NCBI RefSeq assembly: GCF_016907895.1
Contig: NZ_JAFBCV010000002.1
Location: 248,001-312,000, forward strand
Direction of reading: 5' to 3'
Source of the DNA: Shouchella xiaoxiensis
Lineage (GTDB): Bacteria > Bacillota > Bacilli > Bacillales > Bacillaceae_D
Length of the DNA stretch: 64,000 nucleotides
Shown here piece by piece: positions 1 to 8,745 of this stretch. The stretch's first letter is position 1, and every line of letters begins with the position of its first letter. A program made the translations under genes and the position numbers. The notes under the pieces are model-generated. The model had not been told where the DNA came from and did no database searches. It worked only from the letters and a program-made list of their open reading frames with translations.

Positions 1-786
1 TTTTTCAATTAAAAACAAGCTTAAGAAAAGAAGAACGCTAACCGTCAGCACTAGCAAGAGTGCATACCAAAAGGTAGTGCCCGTGATGTTCCCGTTAAAA
101 CCGTCAGCCAGAACGAAACCGGCCCAAGTGGTAGGCAGCCAAGTAGGAAAGTCTATTAGAAGAAATTCGGCTGAAGATGATGATTCTGTTGAAGGGAGCA
201 GCAGCTGAACGCCAATAAAGAAGCCGATTCCCGTTACTGCCGTTAAAACGGTTGTTAATTCTTTTGTGCGATAACCTGGCACAAATTGTGCAAGCACAAG
301 CGTCAAGAGATAAACGCATGCAACACTGCCTAAAAGAACAAAAGCGAGCACCGGAATGAGAATGAAATAGAAAAGCGGTGAAGCTTGGGCGCCGACCCCT
401 GCGACTGAAAGTAAAATCGTACTTGTTAGAAAGAGGAGCAGCGGCGTCTGAAGCAGATGCGCTATCACTTTTGAGAAAAACAGCTTTGTCGTTGAAATTG
501 GTAAAGCAAACAGCAACGGTAAATCGGCTGCCCGGTATAAGTGACTAAATACACTTGGAATCGTCAGGATTAATACGATCACCGTTAAGGAAAGCGCTAT
601 TGCTGAAAACAAGGAACCGAAATTGTCCATTTCTGAAAACGTTACGCCCATCATTCCCGCAAACGGGACAGCGAAAAGAGCAATAACGAGTACAAGAAGA
701 AGCGTTGATAGTTTTTGACCCGGCGTCCAAGACTGGATCTCACGCAGTTGCAACAGGAGCTGAAGCTTAATCAGTTTTCTGAGCAT
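1..786 (-). CDS. ABC transporter permease (partial)
   Basis: Open frame of 262 codons running off the left edge, so the C-terminus is missing. Translation gives several hydrophobic segments separated by short polar loops, the pattern of an ABC-2 type exporter permease. ATG at 786 is preceded by a GGAGAC-type ribosome site. Its start overlaps the end of the upstream ATPase gene by 20 bp, so the two are translationally coupled and form one exporter. The substrate cannot be told from sequence. Seen: frame, overlap and hydrophobicity; the permease role is inferred from the coupling. Confidence 0.8.
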   Translation of the reverse strand, partial: MLRKLIKLQLLLQLREIQSWTPGQKLSTLLLVLVIALFAVPFAGMMGVTFSEMDNFGSLFSAIALSLTVIVLILTIPSVFSHLYRAADLPLLFALPISTTKLFFSKVIAHLLQTPLLLFLTSTILLSVAGVGAQASPLFYFILIPVLAFVLLGSVACVYLLTLVLAQFVPGYRTKELTTVLTAVTGIGFFIGVQLLLPSTESSSSAEFLLIDFPTWLPTTWAGFVLADGFNGNITGTTFWYALLLVLTVSVLLFLSLFLIEK

Positions 787-1564
787 AGCTGTCTCCTCTT
801 AACGATGCAATTAACGTGCGTGCCCGCTCATCATCGGCAGTAATGGCCAGAAATAAATCTTCAAGAGACGCATCAGCCTGACCGCTGCGCTCTTGTAATT
901 CTGTAATCGAACCGACTGCAATTAATTCGCCTTTAAACACAATACCGACGCGATCACACATTTGAGCAGCAACTTCTAACAAATGTGTCGTCATAAAGAC
1001 GGTCATCTTTTCCTCATCGCAAAGCTCTCTTAGTAACAGTCGTAAGGTCTTTGCTCCCTTAGGATCTAAGCCAACGGTCGGTTCATCTAAAAAAAGCACG
1101 TCGGGCTGATGCAACAGCGCCGCAGAGAGATTTAATTTCTGTTTCATGCCGTGGGAATAAGATTCAATCCGATCATTTAAGGCTTCTTCCAGTTCAAACA
1201 AGGTGATGTATTTTTCTTTTCGTGCTTGAAAATCAGCTTCCTTTACTGAAAAGACGCTGGCAATAAAGCGCAAATATTCGTTGCCGGTTAACTTATCGTA
1301 CATATTTGGTTGATCTGGTACATAGGCAATTCGTTTTTTTGCTTCTACCGGATTTGCCCAGACATCAATCGATGAAAGCTGGACCTTACCCGATGATGGT
1401 TGGAGTAGGCCGGTCATCATTTTCATCGTTGTGGTTTTGCCGGAGCCATTTGGCCCTAAAAAGCAGAAAAGCTCGCCTTTCTCGACCTGTAAGTTGATCG
1501 AATCGACGGCTTTTTTGGTGCCGAACATTTTGCTTAACTGTTGAACATCAATCATTGGTTTCAT
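767..1564 (-). CDS. ABC transporter ATP-binding protein
   Basis: 265-aa nucleotide-binding subunit. Walker A GPNGSGKTT lies at about residues 37-45, a degenerate signature YSHGMKQ near 136 and Walker B with FLDEP near 155, followed by the switch His in a TTHLLE motif. This is the ABC-2 exporter ATPase type. It overlaps the recombinase-like gene upstream by 17 bp and the permease downstream by 20 bp, giving a tight three-gene leftward operon. An in-frame ATG three codons in (1555) could also serve as start. It would energise export by the adjacent permease; the substrate is unknown. Confidence 0.88.
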   Translation of the reverse strand: MKPMIDVQQLSKMFGTKKAVDSINLQVEKGELFCFLGPNGSGKTTTMKMMTGLLQPSSGKVQLSSIDVWANPVEAKKRIAYVPDQPNMYDKLTGNEYLRFIASVFSVKEADFQARKEKYITLFELEEALNDRIESYSHGMKQKLNLSAALLHQPDVLFLDEPTVGLDPKGAKTLRLLLRELCDEEKMTVFMTTHLLEVAAQMCDRVGIVFKGELIAVGSITELQERSGQADASLEDLFLAITADDERARTLIASLRGDSYAQKTD

Positions 1565-2552
1565 GGAGAACCTCTTCTTTCACTTCTGTAGGATAGAGCA
1601 AGGCTTGCTTCTGTTTGTCTGTTAACTGAGTGACGGTCAGCGCGTATCGCCTAAATGAAAGCACGCTGCGCAAACCTGTTTCTTGCTGGATCGTGCCAAT
1701 TTCTTTGTCACTAAGAAGCAACCGTAAAATAAACGTATGGCGGAAGTGCTGGGCAGAGATGCCTTTGCGTAGTCCAGCCCGTGCGACTTCCGTTCGAATC
1801 ACTTTCTGGAGAGCAATCTCTGTTAAGGCTTTTGGCGCATCCCGGTCATACGACCAGTGATACGTTCTTCTCGTGAAGTCATAGGCGACAAAAAGTGGAT
1901 CTAGCGAATGAAACCTAGGACGCACTGGTTCCGGTATAAGCATTAAGTAAGCATGAATCTGTGTTGACGTCGCTTCATCTATGTAAAGGGTTCGTGAAAA
2001 AGGGCCATTCTCGATATCGATCGTGCGTTGCATTAAGTTTAGTTGATTCATCGTTACCTGACAAAGCTCTTGCAGCGTTAAACCATAATAGGAAAGCAGC
2101 AAAACGATCGCATAGTTTCGCTCTGTTAGCTGAGGTCTTGCAAGAAGTTGATTCTCGCTTAAATCATGATCAGAGTGAGTGGACCAAAGCAGTTTTTTCA
2201 CTTCATCTTGACTGAGCCACTCTTCTCTTACCAATGGCTCAAGTTCAAGGGATGGGGCTTCATAGGTAAGCAATGGATGATGGGGACAGTGGTAATCGTC
2301 CTTGATAAAAACCGTAAATTGACGCAAAACCGATGCCACTCGTCTAATCGTTCTTGTTTTATACTGACGTGCAGCCATTAATTCATAGAAAAAGGCTTCA
2401 ACATCAGCATGATTCATTTTCGTAAACGGCTTATCCTTCAGCCAGCTAAAAAAATCGTTCAAGTCATAGCTGTAGCGTTCCACGGTTGATGGCTTACGTC
2501 CTTTTTGTTGCAAATGCTTGATAAAAGCCTGCTGCATATGCTCCCGGTTCAT
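1548..2552 (-). CDS. Tyrosine-recombinase-like protein, degenerate active site
   Basis: 334-aa protein with the two-part layout of phage-integrase-family recombinases: an N-terminal SAM-like core-binding domain (about residues 5-90) and a C-terminal catalytic fold. The catalytic set is eroded. The first Arg (normally GLRxxEL) is Thr, seen as GLTLQEL near 159; the His of HxxR is Gln, with only the second Arg kept in QHFRHTF; the LGH motif reads TGL; the nucleophile Tyr is kept in RRYAL near 303. ATG at 2552 is preferred over 2558 because AAGGGGG is then about 8 nt upstream. It is probably not a standard recombinase. It is coupled to the ABC exporter genes. Confidence 0.75.
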   Translation of the reverse strand: MNREHMQQAFIKHLQQKGRKPSTVERYSYDLNDFFSWLKDKPFTKMNHADVEAFFYELMAARQYKTRTIRRVASVLRQFTVFIKDDYHCPHHPLLTYEAPSLELEPLVREEWLSQDEVKKLLWSTHSDHDLSENQLLARPQLTERNYAIVLLLSYYGLTLQELCQVTMNQLNLMQRTIDIENGPFSRTLYIDEATSTQIHAYLMLIPEPVRPRFHSLDPLFVAYDFTRRTYHWSYDRDAPKALTEIALQKVIRTEVARAGLRKGISAQHFRHTFILRLLLSDKEIGTIQQETGLRSVLSFRRYALTVTQLTDKQKQALLYPTEVKEEVLHETND

Positions 2553-2770
2553 CCTCATTCCCCCTTCTAACTAAATAGTAGCAAACGAATGAGAAAAGGT
2601 CACGTCCTCTATTCCGTGCGCGAAGCGAAAACAATGGCATGGCATGGCTTTTTATTCAATAAGATAAGATAGAGGAGAGAGAAATCTGGGTGATTGTCAC
2701 GTTTAGTTGGGCGGATGCGTAGAGTAGGAGAGGGAAGTGTTATCGCGGTCTTAAAAGGGGGATGTCATCG

Positions 2771-3706
2771 ATGACGAATCCGCAAAACACTAAAAATAAT
2801 GCGCGTATTAATGTGGTTTTAAATAAAATGCCAGTCAAACACGCCAATACGGATTGGTTTGTATCTGTGGAGGAACAAGAAAAGCATGAGATATTAGTAC
2901 GATTTGAACGAAAGCTATCCGCCTATATTGGTCTAGAAGAAATTAAAGCTTTGATTAAAGAAATTTATGCGTGGATTTACATTAATGAGAAACGAAAAGA
3001 ATACGGTCTACGAGCGCCGAAGCAAGTGTTGCACATGATCTTCTCTGGGAACCCTGGTACGGGTAAGACAACGGTTGCTCGGATTATTGCTTCCTTTTTA
3101 CACGAAATGAAGGTTCTCTCAAAAGGTCATTTTCTCGAAATGGAGCGGGCGGATTTAGTAGGGGAATACATTGGACATACGGCGCAGAAGACGAGAGAGG
3201 TGCTAAAACAAGCACAAGGTGGTGTGTTGTTCATTGATGAGGCGTACTCGTTATCACGGGGCGGGGAGAAAGATTTTGGCAAAGAAGCAATTGACACGCT
3301 CGTGCGGGGAATGGAAAACAACGCCAATGAATTCGTGCTCATTCTCGCTGGCTATTCAAAAGAAATGGACTTCTTTCTCTCACTCAACCCCGGCTTACCT
3401 TCGCGCTTTCCAATCTCAGTCACTTTCCCAAACTATACGGTTGATGAACTTGTCGAGATGTTAATTGGCATGGCAAAGGAACGAGATTATGTAATTGACA
3501 GCGAGGCAATCGCAGCGTGCAAAATCCAAGTGCGCAAAATGCTCAGCGAAGAAGCAAGCACGTTCAGCAATGGACGCTACATTCGCAATCTTGTTGAAGA
3601 AGCGATTCGTATGCAGGCTGTTCGAGTGCTCCAACAAAATGTCTTCTCGAGAACGGCACTTGAGGTGCTTAAGAAAGAAGACTTTCAATTTAAACAACAG
3701 CGGTAA
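2771..3706 (+). CDS. spoVK: Stage V sporulation protein K, AAA+ ATPase
   Basis: 311-aa CbxX/CfxQ-type AAA+ ATPase. Walker A GNPGTGKTT is at about residues 93-101, Walker B reads GGVLFIDEAYSL, followed by sensor and Arg-finger regions (LNPGLPSRF). It matches SpoVK, needed for late spore maturation. An ATG at 2762 is in frame, but AAAAGGGG ends only one or two bases before it; ATG at 2771 has normal spacing. Downstream neighbour is ynbB; hflX, which follows spoVK in B. subtilis, is missing. Family call is firm; the sporulation role comes from homology. Confidence 0.85.
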   Translation: MTNPQNTKNNARINVVLNKMPVKHANTDWFVSVEEQEKHEILVRFERKLSAYIGLEEIKALIKEIYAWIYINEKRKEYGLRAPKQVLHMIFSGNPGTGKTTVARIIASFLHEMKVLSKGHFLEMERADLVGEYIGHTAQKTREVLKQAQGGVLFIDEAYSLSRGGEKDFGKEAIDTLVRGMENNANEFVLILAGYSKEMDFFLSLNPGLPSRFPISVTFPNYTVDELVEMLIGMAKERDYVIDSEAIAACKIQVRKMLSEEASTFSNGRYIRNLVEEAIRMQAVRVLQQNVFSRTALEVLKKEDFQFKQQR

Positions 3707-3725
3707 GCTCAGGAGAATGAGCTTA
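3704..3725. terminator. Weak hairpin after spoVK
   Basis: TAAGCTCA and TGAGCTTA form a perfect 8-bp stem around a 6-nt loop, starting on the spoVK stop codon. There is no T-run, so termination is uncertain. Confidence 0.35.
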
Positions 3726-3792
3726 CCTATTTCACTTCCACAGCGCTGCATGATAAGCTAGTGAAAGATTGAACATATAGGAGAGACGAGAA

Positions 3793-5061
3793 GTGAACCA
3801 CATTTTATTTTCAGAAAAAATGCGTGACTTAGTAAAGCATGCCGAAGAAAAAATTAAACAACAGCATGAAGCAACGGATGAAATCGCCCTCATTAATCAG
3901 GCGCGGGTGCTTGACAGCTACGCCAAGCACCAAGTAGCAGATTTTCACTTTACTCCCTCGACTGGCTACGGCTACGATGATGCAGGTCGCGATACATTGG
4001 AACGAATTTATGCCGATGTATTTGGTGGAGAAGCTGCGCTTGTACGCAACCAAATTGTGTCGGGTACACATGCAATTGCCGTTGCCTTATTCGGCGTGTT
4101 ACGTCCAGGCGACGAGCTGTTATACATAACAGGAACACCCTACGATACGCTGGAAGAAATCGTCGGCATTCGTGGCAACAAGAAAGGCTCTCTACAAGAC
4201 TTCCAAATCACTTATCAAAAAGTTGACTTGCACGAAGGAAGCTTTAATAAAGAAGCGATAAAGCAAGCAATTGGCCCAAACACAAAAATGATTGGGATTC
4301 AGCGTTCAAAAGGATACGGCGACCGCCCATCCTTCTTTATAGCGGAAATAAAAGACATCATTGCTTACGTAAAATCAATTAAGTCCGACGTTGTTGTATT
4401 TGTCGACAATTGCTATGGGGAATTTGTGGAAACCGCAGAACCGTGTCATGTCGGCGCTGATTTAATTGCCGGCTCGCTCATTAAAAACCCTGGCGGCGGC
4501 ATTGCCAAAACAGGTGGATACTTAGTCGGGCGAGAAGACTTAATTGAGCTCGCTTCTTACCGTCTAGCTGCACCAGGGATTGGCGCAGAAGGTGGCGCAA
4601 GCTTATACACACTGCTTGATATGTATCAAGGCTTCTTCCTCGCGCCTCATGTCGTTGCCCAGAGTGTGAAAGGTGCTTATTATACCGCATCACTGCTTGA
4701 GGAAGTCGGGATGAAGACAGAACCCGCTTCAACGGACAAGCGAACGGATTTAATTCAAGCAGTTCACTTCCAGTCAGCAGAGCAGATGGTGGCATTCTGT
4801 CAAGCGATTCAGCATGCTTCACCGATTAATGCCCACGTCACGCCGACACCAAGCTATATGCCGGGGTATGCTGATGACGTGATTATGGCAGCAGGAACAT
4901 TTGTCCAAGGCGCAAGCATTGAGCTTACGGCTGATGGTCCCTTGCGACCGCCATACGCCGCTTATGTTCAAGGTGGGCTAACGTATGAGCATATTAAGCT
5001 AGCTGTGACAAAAGCTGTAGAAAAAACGTTTATAAACGACTCGAAGCGGGAAGCAGAATAA
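3793..5061 (+). CDS. ynbB: YnbB-like PLP enzyme, methionine gamma-lyase family
   Basis: 422-aa protein of the Cys/Met-metabolism PLP-dependent family annotated as methionine gamma-lyase family or aluminium resistance protein. The probable PLP lysine region reads GSLIKNPGGG near residues 230-240, followed by a Gly-rich AKTGGYLVG stretch. GTG start at 3793 with AGGAGAG about 7 nt upstream. In B. subtilis ynbB lies between hflX and glnR; here it sits directly between spoVK and glnA. The in vivo reaction is not established for this family. Confidence 0.82.
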   Translation: MNHILFSEKMRDLVKHAEEKIKQQHEATDEIALINQARVLDSYAKHQVADFHFTPSTGYGYDDAGRDTLERIYADVFGGEAALVRNQIVSGTHAIAVALFGVLRPGDELLYITGTPYDTLEEIVGIRGNKKGSLQDFQITYQKVDLHEGSFNKEAIKQAIGPNTKMIGIQRSKGYGDRPSFFIAEIKDIIAYVKSIKSDVVVFVDNCYGEFVETAEPCHVGADLIAGSLIKNPGGGIAKTGGYLVGREDLIELASYRLAAPGIGAEGGASLYTLLDMYQGFFLAPHVVAQSVKGAYYTASLLEEVGMKTEPASTDKRTDLIQAVHFQSAEQMVAFCQAIQHASPINAHVTPTPSYMPGYADDVIMAAGTFVQGASIELTADGPLRPPYAAYVQGGLTYEHIKLAVTKAVEKTFINDSKREAE

Positions 5062-5070
5062 AGTAGACAG

Positions 5071-5100
5071 TTGACTGATTTAGTATTCCTTTAGTACGAT
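5071..5100 (+). promoter_or_regulatory. Candidate sigma-A promoter of glnA
   Basis: TTGACT (5071-5076), an 18-bp spacer and TACGAT (5095-5100), about 77 bp before the glnA start. I did not find a clear GlnR/TnrA-type TGTNA-N7-TNACA operator here. Confidence 0.5.
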
Positions 5101-5176
5101 AAAACGGAGTAGGAGTTTGAGAATAGGGATTTTCCCTTTCTACATATTAAGAGAAGTGAGAGGAGCAAACGAAATT

Positions 5177-6526
5177 ATGGCTAGTTTTACAAAAGAAGAC
5201 ATTGTACGCATTTCGCAAGAAGATAATGTTCGTTTTATTCGGTTACAATTCACAGATTTGCTCGGAACGATTAAGAACGTTGAAATCCCAGTAGATCAGC
5301 TTTCAAAAGCGCTTGATAACAAAATGATGTTTGACGGATCTTCGATTGAAGGATTCGTTCGCATCGAAGAATCAGATATGTACCTTTACCCGGATTTAAA
5401 TACATGGGTGGTATTCCCGTGGACACCTGAAAAAGGGAAAGTCGCGCGCTTAATTTGTGACATTTACCAGCCAGGTAAGCCAGGTGAGGAGCCAACACCA
5501 TTTGACGGAGATCCTCGCGGTATTTTAAAGCGTGTGTTAAAGCAGGCAGAAGAGCTTGGTTTCACCGACTTTAACATCGGACCAGAGCCAGAGTTTTTCT
5601 TGTTTAAAAATGATGAGCGTGGCGAGCCAACGCTTGAACTGAATGATCGAGGCGGCTACTTTGACTTAGCGCCTACCGATCTTGGTGAAAACTGCCGTCG
5701 TGACATCGTGCTTGAACTTGAAGACATGGGCTTTGAAATTGAAGCGTCACACCACGAAGTAGCACCAGGCCAGCACGAGATTGACTTTAAATATGCAGAT
5801 GCCATCACAACATGTGACAACATCCAAACGTTTAAACTCGTTGTAAAAACGATTGCCCGTAAGCATGGTTTGCACGCAACCTTTATGCCAAAGCCATTGT
5901 TCGGCGTGAACGGATCAGGCATGCACTTGAACATGTCGCTCTTTAACAAAGACGGCAACGTGTTCTATGATGAGAAAACAGAAAGCCAATTAAGCAAAAC
6001 GGCGATGCAGTTCCTAAGCGGTATTCTTGATCACGCTGAAGGCTTCACGGCGATTACAAACCCAATCGTTAATTCATACAAGCGCCTAGTGCCAGGTTAT
6101 GAAGCGCCGGTGTATATCGCATGGTCAATGCGCAATCGTTCACCATTAATCCGCATCCCGTCTTCACGTGGAATTTCAACACGTGTCGAAGTAAGAAGCC
6201 CAGACCCATCTGCGAACCCGTACTTAGCGATGGCTGCTATGCTTGCATCCGGTCTTGACGGCATTAAGCGCAAGCTCACGCCACCAGAAGCAACGGATCG
6301 CAACATCTACGTCATGAGCAAAGAAGAGCGGATTGAAGAAGGCATTAAAGACCTGCCGGCTTCATTACGAGATGCGCTTGATAAACTTATACAAGATGAC
6401 GTTCTTGTTAAAGCCCTTGGCGAGCACGCGATCGAACACTTCCTTGAAGCAAAAGAAATCGAATGGGATATGTTCCGTACGCAAGTCCACCCGTGGGAAA
6501 GAGAGCAGTTCTTGCAGAATTATTAA
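5177..6526 (+). CDS. glnA: Glutamine synthetase, type I
   Basis: 449-aa type I glutamine synthetase, the length of Bacillus GlnA (about 444). It makes glutamine from glutamate, ammonia and ATP. Seen: N-terminal beta-grasp region with [11 protein letters not shown], Glu ligands in [10 protein letters not shown], the [12 protein letters not shown] motif, [12 protein letters not shown] and the RIP-type loop with ANPY near the end. ATG at 5177 follows AGAGGAGC; a longer frame from 5117 adds 20 residues not typical of the family. Its last 56 bp are repeated at 11856-11911 as the attachment site of a prophage remnant, so its downstream region is foreign DNA. Confidence 0.97.
   Translation: MASFTKEDIVRISQEDNVRFIRLQFTDLLGTIKNVEIPVDQLSKALDNKMMFDGSSIEGFVRIEESDMYLYPDLNTWVVFPWTPEKGKVARLICDIYQPGKPGEEPTPFDGDPRGILKRVLKQAEELGFTDFNIGPEPEFFLFKNDERGEPTLELNDRGGYFDLAPTDLGENCRRDIVLELEDMGFEIEASHHEVAPGQHEIDFKYADAITTCDNIQTFKLVVKTIARKHGLHATFMPKPLFGVNGSGMHLNMSLFNKDGNVFYDEKTESQLSKTAMQFLSGILDHAEGFTAITNPIVNSYKRLVPGYEAPVYIAWSMRNRSPLIRIPSSRGISTRVEVRSPDPSANPYLAMAAMLASGLDGIKRKLTPPEATDRNIYVMSKEERIEEGIKDLPASLRDALDKLIQDDVLVKALGEHAIEHFLEAKEIEWDMFRTQVHPWEREQFLQNY
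6471..6526 (+). repeat. attL-like direct repeat in the glnA 3' end
   Basis: 56-bp segment from the last glnA codons through the TAA stop. It recurs at 11856-11911 with one difference (T at 6478, C at 11863). A direct repeat of a gene's 3' end flanking phage genes is the signature of site-specific integration. Confidence 0.88.
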
Positions 6527-6535
6527 ATGAGGTAG

Positions 6536-6566
6536 CCCTTGACACTGTTGGTGTTGAGGGTTTTTT
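6536..6566 (+). terminator. Terminator supplied by the prophage after glnA
   Basis: CCCTTGACAC (6536-6545) pairs with GTGTTGAGGG (6551-6560), using two G-U pairs, and is followed by TTTTTT. It lies inside the inserted element and probably replaces glnA's displaced native terminator. Confidence 0.7.
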
Positions 6567-6594
6567 GTTTTGGGGACAAAATACATGTTGAGGG

Positions 6595-6780
6595 TTAGTT
6601 TTGAGTTCGTGTCCCCAAAGTGTCCCCAATTAAAATTTTTTCGGTGTATTTTTCGAAGCTTTCGAGGGACTTAGTTTCAATTCTCTTACTAACGTGGCTG
6701 TAAACGTCTGAAGTGATTTTTATAGACTCATGACCCAATGCCTCTTGAATATAGAGCATCTTTACACCTGACTCAATCAT
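6595..6780 (-). pseudogene. Phage integrase, C-terminal remnant
   Basis: About 61 codons matching the extreme C-terminus of a phage tyrosine integrase: IESGV, the QEALGHES box with its LGH, and catalytic Tyr in SDVYSHVS. The upstream RHTH box and everything before it are missing; the sequence above 6785 does not encode them in any frame. The product would be inactive. Its position just inside the left repeat fits an int gene adjacent to attL. Confidence 0.82.
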
Positions 6781-6863
6781 AAGTACAGAAAAGGGGAATA
6801 AATACCATCTTTAACTTTAAATTATTTTGAAATTGTCGATAGCATTTAGTGGGGGGGATAAAT

Positions 6864-7265
6864 GTGAATTTCTTTGATAAGGTTCTACAAAGTAAACAAC
6901 TTTTAGGTGTATTGGCGTTAATGGTTGTGGTTTTAGGTGTTGTGGCTTCATGTATGATAGAAAAGCAACACTTGCGAGGGGCAATTCAATTAGTTGTTCA
7001 AATAAATATCACGACAGTAATTGGGATTGGTGCAATTATGATTGCATTAAAAGATATTAAAAAGAAGTTTTCTATTATTAAGGAGTCTATGGTGATAATA
7101 CTTTTTAGTTTGATAGGTTTGTTTGTTTCATTGATACCTTTTGAACTAATTTATGAACATGGATTTTTAATTCACAGGCTGTATCTACTTGCTTGTAGTC
7201 TTCTAATTGCTAGTTTGATTGCATCAATCGGTAAACAAATCTATACAATTGTTGATGGAAATTAA
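6864..7265 (+). CDS. Hypothetical four-helix membrane protein (prophage)
   Basis: 133-aa protein with about four hydrophobic helices separated by short basic loops (KDIKKKF). GTG at 6864 follows GGGGGGGA; the in-frame upstream codons add nothing. It precedes the holin and endolysin, so it may belong to the lysis cassette or be a passenger gene. No family was recognised. Confidence 0.6.
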   Translation: MNFFDKVLQSKQLLGVLALMVVVLGVVASCMIEKQHLRGAIQLVVQINITTVIGIGAIMIALKDIKKKFSIIKESMVIILFSLIGLFVSLIPFELIYEHGFLIHRLYLLACSLLIASLIASIGKQIYTIVDGN

Positions 7266-7344
7266 AAGGTCGTGTATATATGGGAAATATTTTATTTTTT
7301 AATATAGAAACATTGGAAGTAGCAAGGATGTATCTGTTTGAAAC

Positions 7345-7689
7345 GTGAAGTGGCTAGATCTGCTTATTGTGCTGATGTTTGTTGATGTAATAACAGGTGT
7401 TTTAAAAGCTTGGAAAGATAAGGATTTACGTAGTCGAAACGCCATGTTTGGGTATGCACGTAAGATTGCCGTATTCGGCATTATCATCGTAGCAAACATC
7501 GTGGATAGGATTCTTGATTTAAATGGGATGGTAGCAACTGCTACTGTCCTTTTTTATATGGCCAATGAGATTCTATTTATTACAGAAAATGCAGCAAAGC
7601 TAGGTCTAAAAGTTCCCCCAGTCATACAGAAAAAGCTTAGAGGGTTTGATCGGCAAGGACCACTAGAAGATGAAAAGGGAGATGAGTAG
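7345..7689 (+). CDS. Phage holin (Phage_holin_4 type), likely frameshifted start
   Basis: 114-aa holin with the family hallmark FVDVITGVLKAWKDKDLRSR, then three hydrophobic stretches and a charged tail. Holins open the membrane so that endolysin reaches the wall. A separate 22-codon frame starting at ATG 7280 ends at TGA 7346, and its peptide (ending MYLFET) looks like the missing holin N-terminus. A one-base indel near 7345 has therefore probably split the gene; GTG 7345 could still permit a shortened product. It is followed immediately by the endolysin gene. Confidence 0.75.
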   Translation: MKWLDLLIVLMFVDVITGVLKAWKDKDLRSRNAMFGYARKIAVFGIIIVANIVDRILDLNGMVATATVLFYMANEILFITENAAKLGLKVPPVIQKKLRGFDRQGPLEDEKGDE

Positions 7690-8711
7690 TTTGAAGAAGC
7701 TTATTGATATTCGTAATAGAACACAAAGAACAAATGGGACAAGATTGATATCGGGTTACAACTATTGTACGTCACCATTCAGCAACTACAGACGGAAATT
7801 TCGATAGTTTTTGGCGATATTGGAACGGTACGAATGGTTGGGGTACTGGTGGTTATCATGAGATTATTTGGAGAGACGGTACCGTTGAACTTTGCTACGA
7901 TCCGAACGAGATTACAAACGGCGTAGGTGGAGCTAACAACTATACGTATCATATTTGTTTGGTGGGTAATGGATCATTTACCGAAGCGCAAGAAAAGGCG
8001 TGGGATGAACGCGTAGCTTACAATATGCAACGCCTTAACATCAAAGCAGATAATGTAAAAGGGCATAGAGAAATGCCAAACGCTTCTACTGCTTGCCCTG
8101 GCATTAACATGAACCTTGTAAGAGCAAGAATCACTAACGGTGCTGTTGGTGGTGAGATCATCGAGAAAAGACCATCTAAGCCATCGACAGGTAAAAGCAT
8201 CGATCAAGTCGCTGAAGAAGTTAGAAAAGGTGCGTGGGGGAACAATCCTCAACGTGAAGCAGACTTAAAAGCAGCGGGTTATGATGCAGCCGCAGTTCAA
8301 CGTAGAGTCAATGAACTCGAGCGCTCCTCTAATAGTAAACCTGCACCAGCACAAGCTAAACCAAAAGGCAATCAAACAACTGGCAGCATTGTTGTATACC
8401 TTGATAGCGTTGGAGTTAATTCAAGCTTCAGCAACCGAGCTCGTTTAGCTCAACAGCACGGCACTAGCAATTACTCAGGCACAGCGACACAAAACACGCG
8501 CTTGCTTAATATCTTGCGTGGTGGTGGATCAACTAGCGCTCCATCTAAGCCTGCTGTACGAGCAGGAGAAGGTATTGTTAACTGGATGAATAGAGCTAAA
8601 TTGGACAGCTCTTACACCAATCGTGCTCGTTTGGCTGCACAGCATGGTTATTAAAAACTATCGAGGTACGGCAACGCAAAACAGCCGACTGCTTAATATT
8701 CTTTCCGAATA
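7684..8711 (+). pseudogene. Endolysin: N-acetylmuramoyl-L-alanine amidase, two frameshifts
   Basis: Reconstructed order: amidase_2/PGRP domain (HHSATT, FDSFWRYWNG and, later, KGHREMPNAS with the C of ACPG), a CW_7-like wall-binding segment (SIDQVAEEVRKGAWGN) and two copies of an approximately 45-residue motif with SSxxNRARLAxQHG and GTATQN. The first frame (ATG 7684, MSSLKKLIDIRN) stops at about 7807, while the zinc-binding domain continues in another frame from about 7757. A second shift near 8650 cuts off the final GTATQNSRLLNIL. The longest intact frame is 7959-8654. It would cleave peptidoglycan if repaired; presumed inactive. Confidence 0.82.
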
Positions 8712-8718
8712 GAATTAG

Positions 8719-8745
8719 AAAAGCCCTTAAATCAGGGCTTTTTAA
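8719..8745 (+). terminator. Terminator after the endolysin
   Basis: AAAAGCCCT (8719-8727) and AGGGCTTTT (8734-8742) form a perfect 9-bp stem with a T-rich tail. It overlaps the end of the convergent gene at 8732. Confidence 0.75.
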
